A DNA stretch of 64,000 nt, taken from contig CM050652.1 of assembly GCA_027574665.1 (NCBI GenBank), positions 37,839,631 to 37,903,630 on the forward strand, given 5' to 3'. Below are positions 36,201-48,700 of the stretch, piece after piece; within the stretch, counting starts at the first letter, position 1, and every line of letters starts with the position of its first letter. The notes beneath the pieces were generated by a model. It ran no database searches and had not been told where the DNA came from. It worked only from the letters and a program-made list of their open reading frames with translations. Source of the DNA: Rhynochetos jubatus (lineage: Eukaryota; Chordata; Aves; Eurypygiformes; Rhynochetidae). The position numbers were made by a program, and so were the translations under genes.

Positions 36201-39200
36201 ATGACACTGTTAGAGCATAATTAAACTATGCTGCAACCGAGGGAAGAAACCATACCCTTCATTATCTGTACTAGGGGGCCTCAAACCAAAATGTAGAGAC
36301 ATGTTACCACTGAACACAACTGGGACTGGAAGGATGAAGGATTTTCTTGAGCTGTGTCTTGAGCAGAGAGATTTGTGGGATATCTGCCTGTATGAGAGAG
36401 AAGGGGGAAAATAATACAGAAGGGATTCAATACAGAATGAACTGGAGTTAAGAACCGACAGAAAAACATTTTCAGGGAAAAGTGTTTAGAAAAGGGAAGT
36501 GCTGTTCAGTTAGTTATTGTCTGGGAACAACTCAAAACGGTTGTTGTTGCTGCATTTGTGAAAAGAGGATTACTGGTATTTGTGCATAAAGAAGGATCAT
36601 CACCAGGATGGCTGAACACCATCAATTTGTTTTTGTAAAGGGAACAACTCACATGAGTTCTTTTTCTTATTTAGCTGGTTTCAGTTAAAAAAAACCAAAC
36701 CCAGCCCTAATAATACTTACCGCTATTAAAAATGGTACTTGGTACACACGTGAAAAGGATAAAACTGAGGACTTTGCTCCGTGACCCAGGTAGTTGTGCT
36801 GTATTAAAGCTAGCTCTGGCTTTTCTCCCTTGCATACTTCAGTGCCAAATATTTTCCTCAAAAATTCATTTGTTCACTTTGCAGATGTTGATTTAAAAGG
36901 GAAAAAAAGCGTATAAAAAGAGAAAGTGGCATCCAGAAAAAAGAATAATGTGTTTAATGAACCAACAGAGAAAAAAGAAATGGCCTGTCCTTTTTCTATG
37001 GACAAGCCCAATCATTTCCACCTGAACTGCAACAAACCCTCTCATTCTCCACTTTCTACAACTTTTCCCTTAAAAAAATACCTAAACAGCCTCAGTAGCT
37101 TTTGCAAAATATACACTACACTGGGTTTATTTACCTTGGTTCAGAATTACATCTCACTGCTCCCCCAGGCACAAGGTTTAGTCTGTGAGCCAAGAGCGGA
37201 TGGAACAAGCCCTGGGCTCCTCGTGTCGCTGCTGAGCCAGCACACAGCCCAGAACTCACGTGGGCATCGAATAGTGCGAGTCAGGGAATTTATCCTTCAC
37301 ACTCCTCTGGGCAAATCCATGCTTTGGCTATTTTAGTGAGGTGAGGGAAAACTTGTCCTGCCCTGGTGGGTGAAGGCACATTTCCAGTCGAGGGAACGCC
37401 AATGTAAATGCTAGTGGAGACAAGACTCTGGGAGGCCTGGCACTTTTAAAGTCACTTTGGGAGTAATCCTGCTGTTCGTCAAACTGGAACTGCGCTGGTT
37501 TCACTACTACTTCAGCATATTTACCATCTATGCAGCTGGGTAAGGGATAGGGATTACTTTTCAGAAATGTCTCTCTGCTGCGCTGAACTTGCAGAGCACT
37601 GCCACCATCAGCGTGCCAGCTCGGGAGACAAGGAGAAACAAAGGCCGCACTAAACTGGGAGGCATTCTGATGCCCAGTGCAGTGATGTCTGTCCCAGCTA
37701 GGTAATGCTGGACAGAAGGTGAATAAAACAGTATAGTTTTGGTACCTGCAAAAACTTTTCCGTAAGACCAGCTGCACCTCTCAGAGCAGAATGTAGCAGT
37801 GACTGGCAGCCTTGACTGAAGCCTGGTTTTGAATCTCTTTCATTGAGCAAAAATAAAGAAAAATCAGTCCATTAAAGCCACATCTTCCATTCTTATAGCA
37901 ACTTCAGTCTGAAAGAATGAAGACCTTTGAAAAATTCATAATTTAACCTTTATCACGTCACCACATGTTGTGGGAAAGAAGGAAGAAGTCTCATGAATTT
38001 CAGTTTAGAGATGGCTAAATTAAGGTACAGGGAAGGTATCCAGGTCCAAAGCAGAATTGTGAATAAAACATAGGACTCCTCAATCCTTACCCTGCGCTTT
38101 TGACTGTTATTATTTGGAGTATTTAGTGGAGGATTCTTGATTTTTAACTATAGATTTGTCAGGCTACAAAGTTTATTTGTTTTTTGGGGGGTTAATTTTC
38201 AGGTGAAAATTTATTTTGTATTTTTATTTTCTGATTTCAGTGTTCAGATTTGGCATCTCTGCCGTCTTCCAACTGGGGATGAACATGTTGTACTATTTTT
38301 AATCACACTCTGGATCCATCCCTGGCTTGCTTCTAAAGATAAATGAAACCACATGTCAGTCCTTACATAAGTTGATTAGGCCATTTCAGTTTTTTCTGTT
38401 TCTTCCGCTTAGTATTAAGTTACATTTATAAGCACCTTCAAAAAACATAAAAGCATTATTTATTTTATGTGCAACAGCAGAATCTGCCTAGTTGGGCAGC
38501 TTGTTTGCAGAATCAGTCTTACGGTCAAAGTGGACAGTTGTAAACTCGTGCTCAAAGGGGACATTTCTTTTTAATACTTGTCATTTAATAGTTGTCATTT
38601 AACAGTTAATAGAGAATTGATATTCTTTATTCATTTGCATCTTCCCTAACTGAGCTGTGCTCTGTCTAGTCACATAAAAGCTGAGTTTTTACTTTTTAAC
38701 ACACTAAAGACTTTGCCATTCTTGTTATATTGTGTCAATGAGTTCTTCAGGTTGTACATAGATATCTGCTGTGTATAAAAGTTTATTTAAATATATATTT
38801 TTTCTTGCACTCAAGCCTTGACTTTTAATTAAAGAATACAGGACTTTAATGATCATTCACTTTCTAGACATCATTTTAAGCTCTTATTTCTGATACTGAT
38901 TTAGTAAGTCTGACAGAAGAAATATCTATGAATTGGTTTGAGGTTTTGATGCTACAATAGATCTGTTGGGTGATTTGAGCACATCATTTGAGTCATTCCA
39001 AGACAAATAGGGAAAAAGGTCCAGTGGATTGTAACTGTTAGTGAAGGAAACAGTCACGTTTGAAGACACAGTCTCTCGGACAGATGGTTCAAACGCAATA
39101 AAAGAGCTGGACAGGCAGAGGTGCAATAGTCAGGGGGACTCTGTGCAATGAGGGAACTGTTTGCAATGATGTTTACCACATTTTGCAGCAGTATGATGGG

Positions 39201-39689
39201 AGAAAAGCTATGCAAGCGAGACTGTCAGTTGTTAACCCAGAGATTGCTGTGCCCAAGTCTGTGGTGAGGTACCTATTCAGCTTTTTGTCTAGCTGTAAAA
39301 TGGGAAATTCTGATTTGGGGCATTTAACCACACCGAGGAATTCCAAAGGAACAGATGAAGCGATTTAACAAGCTAGGTGAACAGATTTGATGGGCGCAGC
39401 AAATACTAGTGCTCATTAGAAACAACGCAGTTTCAGCGAAGCCCATCCTTCCAGGTTTTGTACGTTGTGCGGTTTCATTGAATGGTCCTGTCAGATTGCA
39501 TCTGTTTAATCAGAGTTGGCACCCATGGCATATGTCATTCCACCAACGTGGTAAACTGTGCCTCACTGTCCACTGGCAACGGAGACTTTGCTTACCTAGA
39601 ACAATAGAGATGCATGGTTTTGTTTCTAAAAGGTCTTCCAGTTCTCCTGATTGCCAGGAACCTAAGTGCACTAAAAGGCCTTAATTTCC

Positions 39690-40158
39690 CTAATCAGTCT
39701 CATCTGGGGCCTCTACTCAGGCAGCTTCTTCCCATAGTGAGAGGGACTGCCTGACTCCATTTAAGCTCAGGTCTAGGCCACCAGGATTTGCCTGTGCTGT
39801 GACTTGGGTGAGCCTGTCTTGCTGGTTCCTTCCCTGGACAAGCCTCAGACCTACATTATAGGTGTAGGCCTACATATAGGTCTCCAGTTCCATCTCTTGC
39901 TCTGCCTGGCAAGACTTGCTGGATGGGTCCTGGACCTGATGTGGCATCTCACCTTGCATGATGGTCACTATGTGGATGGCAAAGCCTGTTGCTATCACCA
40001 ACCTAGCCCTTCTCTTGACCATGCAAGAGGAGGGCTAGCAGGGTTACCCTTGGCTCCCAGCTCATGATGCCTGGAGGAGTAGCCCTGCTCTGACACTGAT
40101 GGGCAGCTCAGGCAGGAACCAAGGGTTAGATAAAAGTACTCTTTAAAAAAAAAAAAAA
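39690..40158. repeat. Possible interspersed repeat ending in a poly-A run
   Basis: A block of about 450 bases is more GC-rich and C/T-patterned than its AT-rich flanks and ends in a run of 14 A at 40145-40158. It includes the palindrome TGTAGGCCTACA near 39861-39872. This layout would suit a transposon-derived copy, but I recognise no family. Confidence 0.25.
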
Positions 40159-42645
40159 GTTATTTCTCTTATTTATGTCTCTGGATTTAATTCAAATTGT
40201 TTAAACTTTTAATTTTAACTGTGCAAGTTTTATTTTCTGCAGTTTATTGGTGCCTGACTTTTAAAAGTATTACGTACAGCAAAATACAGGAATACTTTGA
40301 CAAAATAAATCTGTTGGCGATTAATTTTAGCACAGTCAAATGTCTTTGGAACTGTATTGCTTTTATTTCTTGAAATGCAAGATGTCTAATCTGGTTAAGA
40401 CAGGAGATTGTCATGCCAAGTGCAGTCGTTGTACAGGATTAAGAACTATAGGATTACAGATCCTAATTATAGACTCTTGTCAGTTTACTATGTCTTAATG
40501 CATTGTTTTCAACTTCTGATTCCACTTGTCATGTCTCTTTAGCAATCATGTTTTAAATGAACTTTCTGATGCACCTTCTAATTTGGCAAACCTGTATTCT
40601 GATAGCACTGTCTGGGTTCTATTGCATGTCAATATTGGCAAATTAAATCATTTTAAAGGTTGGAGCTTTTCACACTGAACAGCTCTACTCTATGAGGCTT
40701 TCCACAACTTCACATTATACTGCTATTTGAATATTCTACTCTCTGCACTACTTGGTTTCTTGGCTTTCAGACTGCTTCCAGAAAAGCTGTAGACGATGAT
40801 TTTCTGTAGCCATTTTTCCTGCCTGAGCACCCTTGTAGTCAGTGTAGATTTACATACTGAAAAGGAATTTAGAAGATATTACTATTTATAGGTAATATAT
40901 TTACTCTGTGATGGATAGCATCGATACATTTGTCATTTGACGTCCTCTTCGTCATATTATTTTGCCCTCAATGATGCTTTTGCTTGCTGGATGCAATGGT
41001 AAATATGACACAGAGAACATTATTTGTTTGTCTGTGTCCATGTCCTGCAGGTCTGGCCAAACAGGATTCTTTCACATTCAGTGGAAGGCTGTCAAGATAA
41101 TTAACGCTTCAATTATTGACTGGAATGTGGCCTAGATTCCTTAGCTGATGAATGGGACGAGATCTTGTTTACATTAGTATTTTGCTGAAGTTCCTCACCA
41201 TTGCAGCACATAGTTCAGTCCAGCTGCACTAACTAACAACGAGGAAAGTACATTTGTCCAGCCAATACTGCTGTCATTTGAAGCAATTTGTTTGGCACCG
41301 TAGTCGGAGCAGTGGTAAAATGGAGTCTTGTTAATAGAAGCTTTCCAACATCTTGCACACTGCTTTTAAAGACATCGGAAACACAAATCAGTACAGACCA
41401 GGACTTCAAAAGGAAAAAAGTGAAGGTTAATGCTAATGTCTGAAAAGCTGGAAAATTGCCCCAATTACCATGCTTGTGTCAGGGTGGCAGTAGCGATGGC
41501 TTAAGGGCATAGGCAAGCTAAGATGAGAGGTAGCAGTAATATCTCTTTATCGGGCAAACTAGTAGAGCTGGAAAAACGCATCTTTTTATCAGGTGAGCCC
41601 TATTTTAGCTCTTTATGTGGCCTAATTTCACAAGTTTTGTGCATATAAATTACAGTTCAGTCTTTAATTATTACATACATTAGGCAGGCTTAGAACCGGA
41701 TTTGGAGCAGTGCATGCCCTGTGAATGAAAATCACTGGATAATGATCTGGCATATGTTTAATTTTCTCATTTTCAAGCGTGTAATCCTGTGCCTTTGTTA
41801 CTGTACGCCATTAAATAAGAATTATTAACTTCCTTCTGTTTTTCATGGTAACAAACATTTAGACTTTAATAGCCCTGTCCTCACCTGCCCTTGAACAGAA
41901 GCAATGTTTTAACTCTCCCTTCCAGGTGGCAAGTGGAGGCACAGAAATGTCGGCCGATCCCTCCTGAAGCCACAAGCGTTTGCAGCCTGTCCCTTTGCAG
42001 CCTCCCTTCCCGTGAAATGTGGTGCCTGACAACACTCGTGCCCTTGCGCTGCGTCAGCCATGAGCCTCTGGTACCTTTCCAGCCAGGCCCTAAGGAGGTG
42101 ATCTAACAGCATTTTGCGGTCAGCGTTCACTGTGGGCCACCCTGGCACTGCTTGTAGTGGAGGGCCAGAGGCTGCACTGCCTGAATCCCGGCCGCATAAT
42201 GCATCTGCCTGCCCTCGGCCTCTGGCCTCCTCTTGCCAGACCTTCTGGCCTCGGAAACCCAACTGTCTGTTGACAGCGCGGCTGACTGCCAGGGGTGCGA
42301 AGGGAAAGCCCCCCTGGGACTGCTCCTCAGAGGTATTTTGGGTCACTGGCGGGTGCTTTGAGGGCAGACAGTGAAGCATAGGCACCACCACTGATAGGAG
42401 CCCGCTCCGGCTGGCCTCGCACCCCGTCTCCTGGGTTGGGACCCGGCCTCCGGAGGAGCACAGCGCCCGCCCCGGCCGCAGAGAAGCTGCCGTGGGCCGG
42501 GAAGGGCCTCGCCCACCTCCCCTCAGGCCACCTCACGTCCACCCGGGTCGGCGGCCGAGGGCTGTTACCCTCCACCCCCGCTAGGGGGCGGCGGGGGTCG
42601 CGCACACCTGCCCCCCACCTCTCCTGCGGGCGGTGCGTCCGCGGG

Positions 42646-42655
42646 GCGCATGCGC
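42646..42655. promoter_or_regulatory. NRF1-type palindrome GCGCATGCGC
   Basis: This is a perfect match to the core of the nuclear respiratory factor 1 site, inside the CpG island and 79 bases before the proposed exon 1 splice donor. NRF1 sites are common close to the start sites of TATA-less CpG-island promoters. Binding is inferred from the motif only. Confidence 0.6.
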
Positions 42656-42734
42656 GGCGGCCGGCCAGCACCCCGCCCCCCCCAGGTTGACTGAGGGGAC
42701 GCGGTGCGGCGGCCGCTCTCGCTGGGCTCGGCAG
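42656..42734 (+). other. RAB3IP: Probable RAB3IP non-coding first exon, 3' part
   Basis: A good donor (GGCAG|GTACGTGG) begins at 42735 within the CpG island and is followed by GC-rich intron-like sequence. The first coding exon at 50907 needs an upstream non-coding exon, and this is the best placed donor seen. The transcription start is unknown, so the left border is only a placeholder after the NRF1 motif. Confidence 0.45.
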
Positions 42735-45700
42735 GTACGTGGCGGCGGGGTTGCGCGACCCCAGCCCCGCTGGTGGGGGGCGGGCGGCTGGGCCGCGGCT
42801 TCCCGGGAGCGCCGCCGCACCTGCCCAGCGCCGCGCTCCCGGGAAACTGTGCCCGGGCGGGCGGAGCCGGCGCGGCTTGGGAGAGCAGCCCCTTGCCTGG
42901 GTTGGGTTCCCGAGGACGGGCAGGTGGGCTTCCCCACGCTGGATCCGCCGTGGCCGCCACGGCTGGGGTGGGGGCGTCCCCCCTCTGGAAGAGCGCGGGG
43001 GGGGCGGCCCGGGCTGTGTCGTTGTGGCCGCCTGCGGTGGGAAGGCGCCGCTGGCCCCGCGTCCCCCCCCCCCCATCCAGGATCCGTGGGTGTTTGCGTG
43101 GGTGCAGAGGGAGCAGCCGGCGGCTGGGATGCGCTTGGCCCCACGTCCAGCCGCGGTCCAAGCCGAAACTGGGCAAAAGTAGTGCTCGGGGGGGTCTTCC
43201 CGGCCGGTGTCGGGCGCACCTGCCGCGGGAGGGCCGGCGGCGGACAAAGAGCCGGCGGCTGGGGGCAGCCGGTCCCCCCAGGGCTGCCTGCGCCGGGCGG
43301 CGGCGGCCCTGCCGAGGCGTGGGAGGACCGGTGGGGACGGGCGGCCGGGCAGGAACGACTGGAGTGAGGAATGAGGGGTTGGGAGAAGAGGCTGAGCTGG
43401 TGCTGGAGTCTCCGCTGACGACCCGGCCGGTGGGGCGGGAGGTGCGGCAGCGGGGGGCGACAGGCCCGCTCGGTGGGTGCACGGACTTGGCTCCCCTCCG
43501 CCTAGGCCCGGGGCGGCGGTGCCGGGGGGTGCCAGAAGCAGCGCGGTTGGAGACCGGAGGGGAGCTGTGTGCTTCGCGGGACTGCGGAGCTGCCCTGCCT
43601 GTAGTGTTTCTGATTGCTTTAAGGTCTTGGAGCAGTATCGAGGTTAATACCCGCTGGCCGATAAGTAGCCTTGTAAGCTGTAGCGGTTAAGTAGCAGGGA
43701 TTTCGGTTAACCTTCATTTCGTAATGCAGTTACGTTAAAGAATAAGGTGCAGAAAGGTAATTCTGGTTACGAGTTGATTGCAAGTGATGAGCTGTGCAGA
43801 AATTTGTGCTGCCTAAGTGCTGATGCTCCACGAGTTCCCGGAGAGTCGCAGGGCTCTGGAAGCGGGAGAACACCGAGCGGCCGAATCCTTAACGGTACCC
43901 TCGATGCTCGACTTGCTGCCAAAAAGCATCAGTGTTTTCATCGGTTCCAGAGTGGTGTCTGTTTTGTTTGCAGGTAGCGTACTAAGCTTTATACTGCTTG
44001 ATTAGTTCGCCGTGTTCATTTGTAAGCGTGTTCTTAGGAAGTCTCAAAACTGGTGATCTAGATGGCAAGTCTGGGGAAGATCAATTATTTTAGCTATAAC
44101 TGTGGAATTATCAACTTCTCTCTTGAAGCAGATGCAAGGTTATTCAGTCTAGAAGCATGTATTGGCAGCTACCATCTGTTCAAGTATTTGTATTCCTCAG
44201 TAAAATATAGGGCAAAACCTGAGGTCTTGCTGCTTTAATATTTGTATTGTTTTTAATATAGATCTGTTTAATGAGTTCTGGGGAGGGTTAAAGTCAGGCC
44301 TTCTGTGTTTGTGTCTTGGCAGTCATTCTCCTGCTGTGCTTGGTTAGTATTACCTAGTGAGCAAAGAAGGATAAATTATTTACCATTCTCATTATGCTTT
44401 TAATAAATAACAAATGGGAGTGCACCTCACAGCTGTGACTGAAATGCCCTGCTTGTTAGGCTATATTTAAAAGGGGATTTTTTTTTTTCTGTAGGAAAAC
44501 AGTCACAATAAGCCTTTTGATTAAAGACTGCAGCTATCTTCATAGCTTTTATTGACTTGATTTAAAATTCATGTAAAATGCCAAATGAGCTGGTCTCTCA
44601 CTGTTCCACTTACATGTATGGATTTTCCCAGAAAAGAAATGTGTACTTTGGATTTTTAAGATCCTTTTCAATATGGCATTTAAAATCTTGTCTGCTGTAA
44701 CTTTATGTATTAGACATTTTATGCTTAATATTATGCTAACAGTTTTTTTCAGGGGCTAAGAAAATGTTTCTTTAAATGCATTTGCAGTTATATTTAGAAA
44801 GCTTTGCATACCATGAAATTTGTGATCATTGTTACTTAAGCTTACTAGGTGAGTAGTTTCAGTGTTAACTGAAAATGAGTCTTCAGGTCCAACTCTTGGC
44901 AAGAATGACACTACAGTCACTGTGATCAGGCTTAAACCTGATATGGGATTGTGAAGTGGTTTCCAAGATAAGGCAGAACAATGCTCAGCTTTAACAGGAA
45001 CAGCGTCAGTAATGAGAATCATACTTGCAATTAAATTAACTTGGTTTAGAGAGACTTTGTGAACTGAACAGCATTCTTTGAATGTTTGTTTACAGTAAAA
45101 GTTTGCAGTATTCTACCTTGCAAGGCACTGATTTTTCTCTCTAGTAAGAGGTGTACTATCTACCAGACTCTAAATCATGTTTATTTATAGGTTTTGCAAA
45201 CACTTCACAAATATAGGTCGTTGAATCTTGTGTGCTGCTTGTTTCTTTAAGAGACACTTGCCGTCTGCACCTGTGTTTTTCTAGTTGAAGATATCCCTAT
45301 AATAAAGTTTTGAAAAGAGTTTCTTTTAGTCATCAGTTCAGCAAAACAAATTCTTTCATCTTTATAAAAACTTGTTATCAAATCCATGTTTCTTTTAAAG
45401 CAGTGTGTGAAATAGTATTTTTGATGCCTCACATGAGAGTAAAGAATAGAAAAAGACCCACATCATGGCATTATATGACATCACTATTGGGAACGCAATG
45501 GAAAAACATTCTCATGTTGAACCAAGTGTCATTTTGCTAGCTCTTAAATTCTGTAGACTTAAGTAACTTACAACTTACCTTCTGTTTACTGTCTTGCCTA
45601 ATTTACCATCTGTTGGTAAATATGTAGTGTAAGAACACTTGGAAATGGAAATAGAATTTGTAAAGGCTGGAATAGGAAATGCTTTTTTTCCTCTCCTATC

Positions 45701-48700
45701 TTACTGCCTCCAGAAAAAAATTTGTTGAGTATTTGGGCTTGTGAAGTAGAAAGTTCTATCCTAATTGCAAGATTGTAAAGGTAGGAATTGTTTTTTGTAA
45801 ACCTTGAGGGCATTCTTATGCCAAATCTTGAATTGTGTTTGTGCAAGGAGTAGCATCCATAACCGTGTTTAAACTTGCTTGAATTTTGTGGCTAAACTTA
45901 AATATAAAACAGTTCATGGGGAAAAAAAATCCACCCAACTTCTTTGTCCTGTGCCAACATCTGATGAATATCTCATACTGGATAGGTGTAACTGAATTGG
46001 TTTTGAACTTAAATGTCTATCTATGCCTTACAACAATTTTGCTTTTTAAACTGCCTGCTTGCATCTGATAAGTACAGGTATTGAACTGCAGTACTTAATC
46101 TGACTGCTTCTTTAGAAGGTATTTATTGGTCCACTACTTTTAATTCCCTATGGAGTTCTTTAGAGCTTAAAACATATTACATTCCAGACTGTATAATGCC
46201 AAATATTTCAAAACTTTTTTTTCTTAAGCTCACTGAGAAGAATGCAAGCCCAGTGGTGGGCTAATGCCAGTCCTTTTGAGGAACTGCTACAAAAAATCCA
46301 CTTTCCTATCCCCTCCCAAATTAACTGGAGCAGATGTTGGAGCCTAACACATGAAGTCCTTGAGACTTTATTACATTTTGAAAGGCCTGCTGCGTGAAGG
46401 TGAAAACACTATAGCAAATAGTCACCTTTTTCTGCTAAATGCTAACTAGAATTTAGTTTTCATCAAAATGTTTAGTAACAGTAACTTTTTCCTTACCTGA
46501 TTTATTTTCCCTTGAGCGAGTCACTGTTCTGAATGGTGCTTTTTACTATTAAAGCTAAAAATAAGATTTTTTTTTTTAATGTGTGAAATGTTTGGTGCTG
46601 GCATTGCTTTTAAATGGGCTGTAAAAATTAGGAGATTGTTCAAAGTCATCAACTTCAACCCATCTTGTATTTAAAATCAATCTGTGAAAGACAAACTCCA
46701 GAGTTTGTAGTGGGTAATTTTTAACAATACCTTTTTTTTTCTCAAAACAAGCCACAATAAATTACTTCTTTTCAGGGAGCCTTTTTAGTATTTAGTTACT
46801 GACTGCTTTGATTGGGACAAGTAGTTGAACCCCTCTTAGAGTATTAACAGGAAAATTAGATTAAGCCTTTTGATTTGCCTGCTGTTCAAAATGTTTGCAG
46901 TTCGTGATTCCTCTTAGAAGCTATAGAAATGTGCTAAACTGACTGTTGTTAAACTGATCACTTTGCAGTAAGTTTTTGTTCAATATTGGATGATACAACA
47001 GACCTGAGCATATTTTCCTCATGAAGTTTTGTGGGTAGTCAGCAGTGCAAGTGTGGCAGTAGAGAGGTAATAAGATGCTGCAACATTTTGACAGCTTCCA
47101 CCAAATTTGCATTATTTCCAGATGGAAGTATAAGGAAATTAATTTTGTTGTTTCATCCTGGTTTATTACAGTACTTGAATTTTGTATGTCATCCAAACTG
47201 CATGCTATCAACTAAGACAAGAATAATCATGTATTTGGTAGGCACTAATGCTATTCCAAACTTTCACCATATATTATTGTGGTAGAAAAAGTATTAAGAA
47301 AATTCATGACTTTAATAAGTGTGCTTCCCTGAAATGTCAGAATAGCAGCTTTTTTTCGCAGTAGCAGAATGACTGCTAAAGAGTGCTGTGTCAACACTCT
47401 GGTTTTTTACACTCTGTCAGCTCTGCTCCCAGGAAAGCTCCCCGCTTAGCATGTGCTTCATGTTCCTTCACAGCAAGGCTGCTCATCGCTGCCTTAGTCA
47501 ATAATATGAACCCCTCCACAGCCTTAACCAAGCCTGTAATCTTTAATGACACTGAAATTTAATGTGTGGGGTTTTTTTTTTTTCTCTCTGTTTACCATGA
47601 CTTTGAAGGGCTCTTTTTGGGAAAAAGAGCTTTTATTTTTCTTTTGTTAATGCGTTTTGTGTGTTCAGCTGACATCTTGGTAACAACATAATGGTGTTAG
47701 TGGGTCTTGAAAAGTGAGATTATTAACATGGGCTGCTTTGTCTTGTATGGGTGGTGTACCTGGTTTCTGCTTGCTCACTGCCAAGTGAGAGGTAGTGCTA
47801 GGAAAGAAAATTGTGAATGGAAAGCGTTTTACGCAGATGGTATGCTTATGCGTGCCCATTTGACAGGCTATGGGAAAAGTTTTGCTGAGGGACTTTATTT
47901 TCAGCTCTTCCAGGAATAACTTGTATGTGTAACTTTTTTACTTTGTCAGAAAGAGCTTGTTTTTTGATAACTGAGAAGTATGGATTTATTTACCCATTAA
48001 TCTCTTTAGTCTGTTTAGGCTGAGATTGTTTAATGTATAAGCAGAGTGATAGTCTTGTAAATAAAATTCCATATTTTTTTTCATTTAAAACCACTGCAGG
48101 TTATAGGCAGGTTAGGTGGAAAAGCTGTAGGAAAGGATTAAGTGGAACATTTCTCATAGGAGTAGGAGCATGTAGGTAGATGTGTTTTGTTGTTGTGCTT
48201 ATTTGTTTTATTTTTAATATAATACTTTGCTTATCATAGATTGATGAGATGGTCTGGAGGGAGAACTAGAAATACATTTGAACATTTGAAAGATAATAAG
48301 CAGGCTTCTAATAATTTTTTCTTTGTGTGAGCCAGCATGAATCTCTGCACTTCATAATGGAGCTGAATTTGTGTAAATTATCATAAAGGTAGGGAATGGT
48401 GCCTCTTTGAGCTTGTCACTTACTCGATGTACTTAAAGTGTTTGCTCCAAACAGATAGCCCTAAGATTTGTACAGAAATAGCAAAATACATTAAGAATGG
48501 TCAAATAAGTTTTTTCTTCTTGGAAATTGCTAAATAGTGTTTTTAAAATCAGATTTTGGGGAAAAAGACTTTCATAGAAAATTTCAGCCCAATAGGATAT
48601 GAAACTGAAAACAACCAGTGGTACTGATGATGCAAAATACTATGGTACCACTACTGAACCATCTGAAGTCAGATGGTGAGTTTTTAGCGGAACTATGAAC

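Larger units (their letters stand above)
26279..42399. other. Intergenic stretch between divergent BEST3 and RAB3IP
   Basis: These 16 kb lie between the start of the BEST3 ATG exon and the RAB3IP CpG island. No exon with splice, phase and homology support was found on either strand. The BEST3 promoter and non-coding first exon should lie here. I saw simple repeats (26360-26462, 30255-30278, 40145-40158), an old CR1-like tail (about 28960-29040) and a possible unidentified repeat (about 39690-40158). Open frames near 32.3-33.0 kb and 36.9-37.8 kb lack any recognised domain. Confidence 0.6.
42400..43570. promoter_or_regulatory. RAB3IP: CpG island, probable RAB3IP promoter
   Basis: About 1.2 kb is extremely GC-rich and dense in CpG, with AT-rich sequence on both sides. 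GC-box-like runs occur near 42583-42600 and 42670-42683, and no TATA box is apparent. It is the only such island in the window and lies 8 kb before the RAB3IP ATG exon on the same strand, the usual place for a housekeeping-type promoter. The long open frames on both strands across it are composition artefacts. It could also start a minus-strand transcript, but I found no exon for one. Confidence 0.8.

Noticed and set aside
36926..37777. Convergent frames of 136 (+) and 149 (-) codons
   Set aside because: No recognised motif, low-complexity start, and no splice or promoter context. Length alone is not enough in 64 kb.
42327..43690. Long open frames (up to 328 codons) on both strands across the CpG island
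   Set aside because: Stop codons are rare in extreme GC content. The frames overlap on both strands, are Pro/Arg/Gly/Ala-rich and show no domain, so they are composition shadows.
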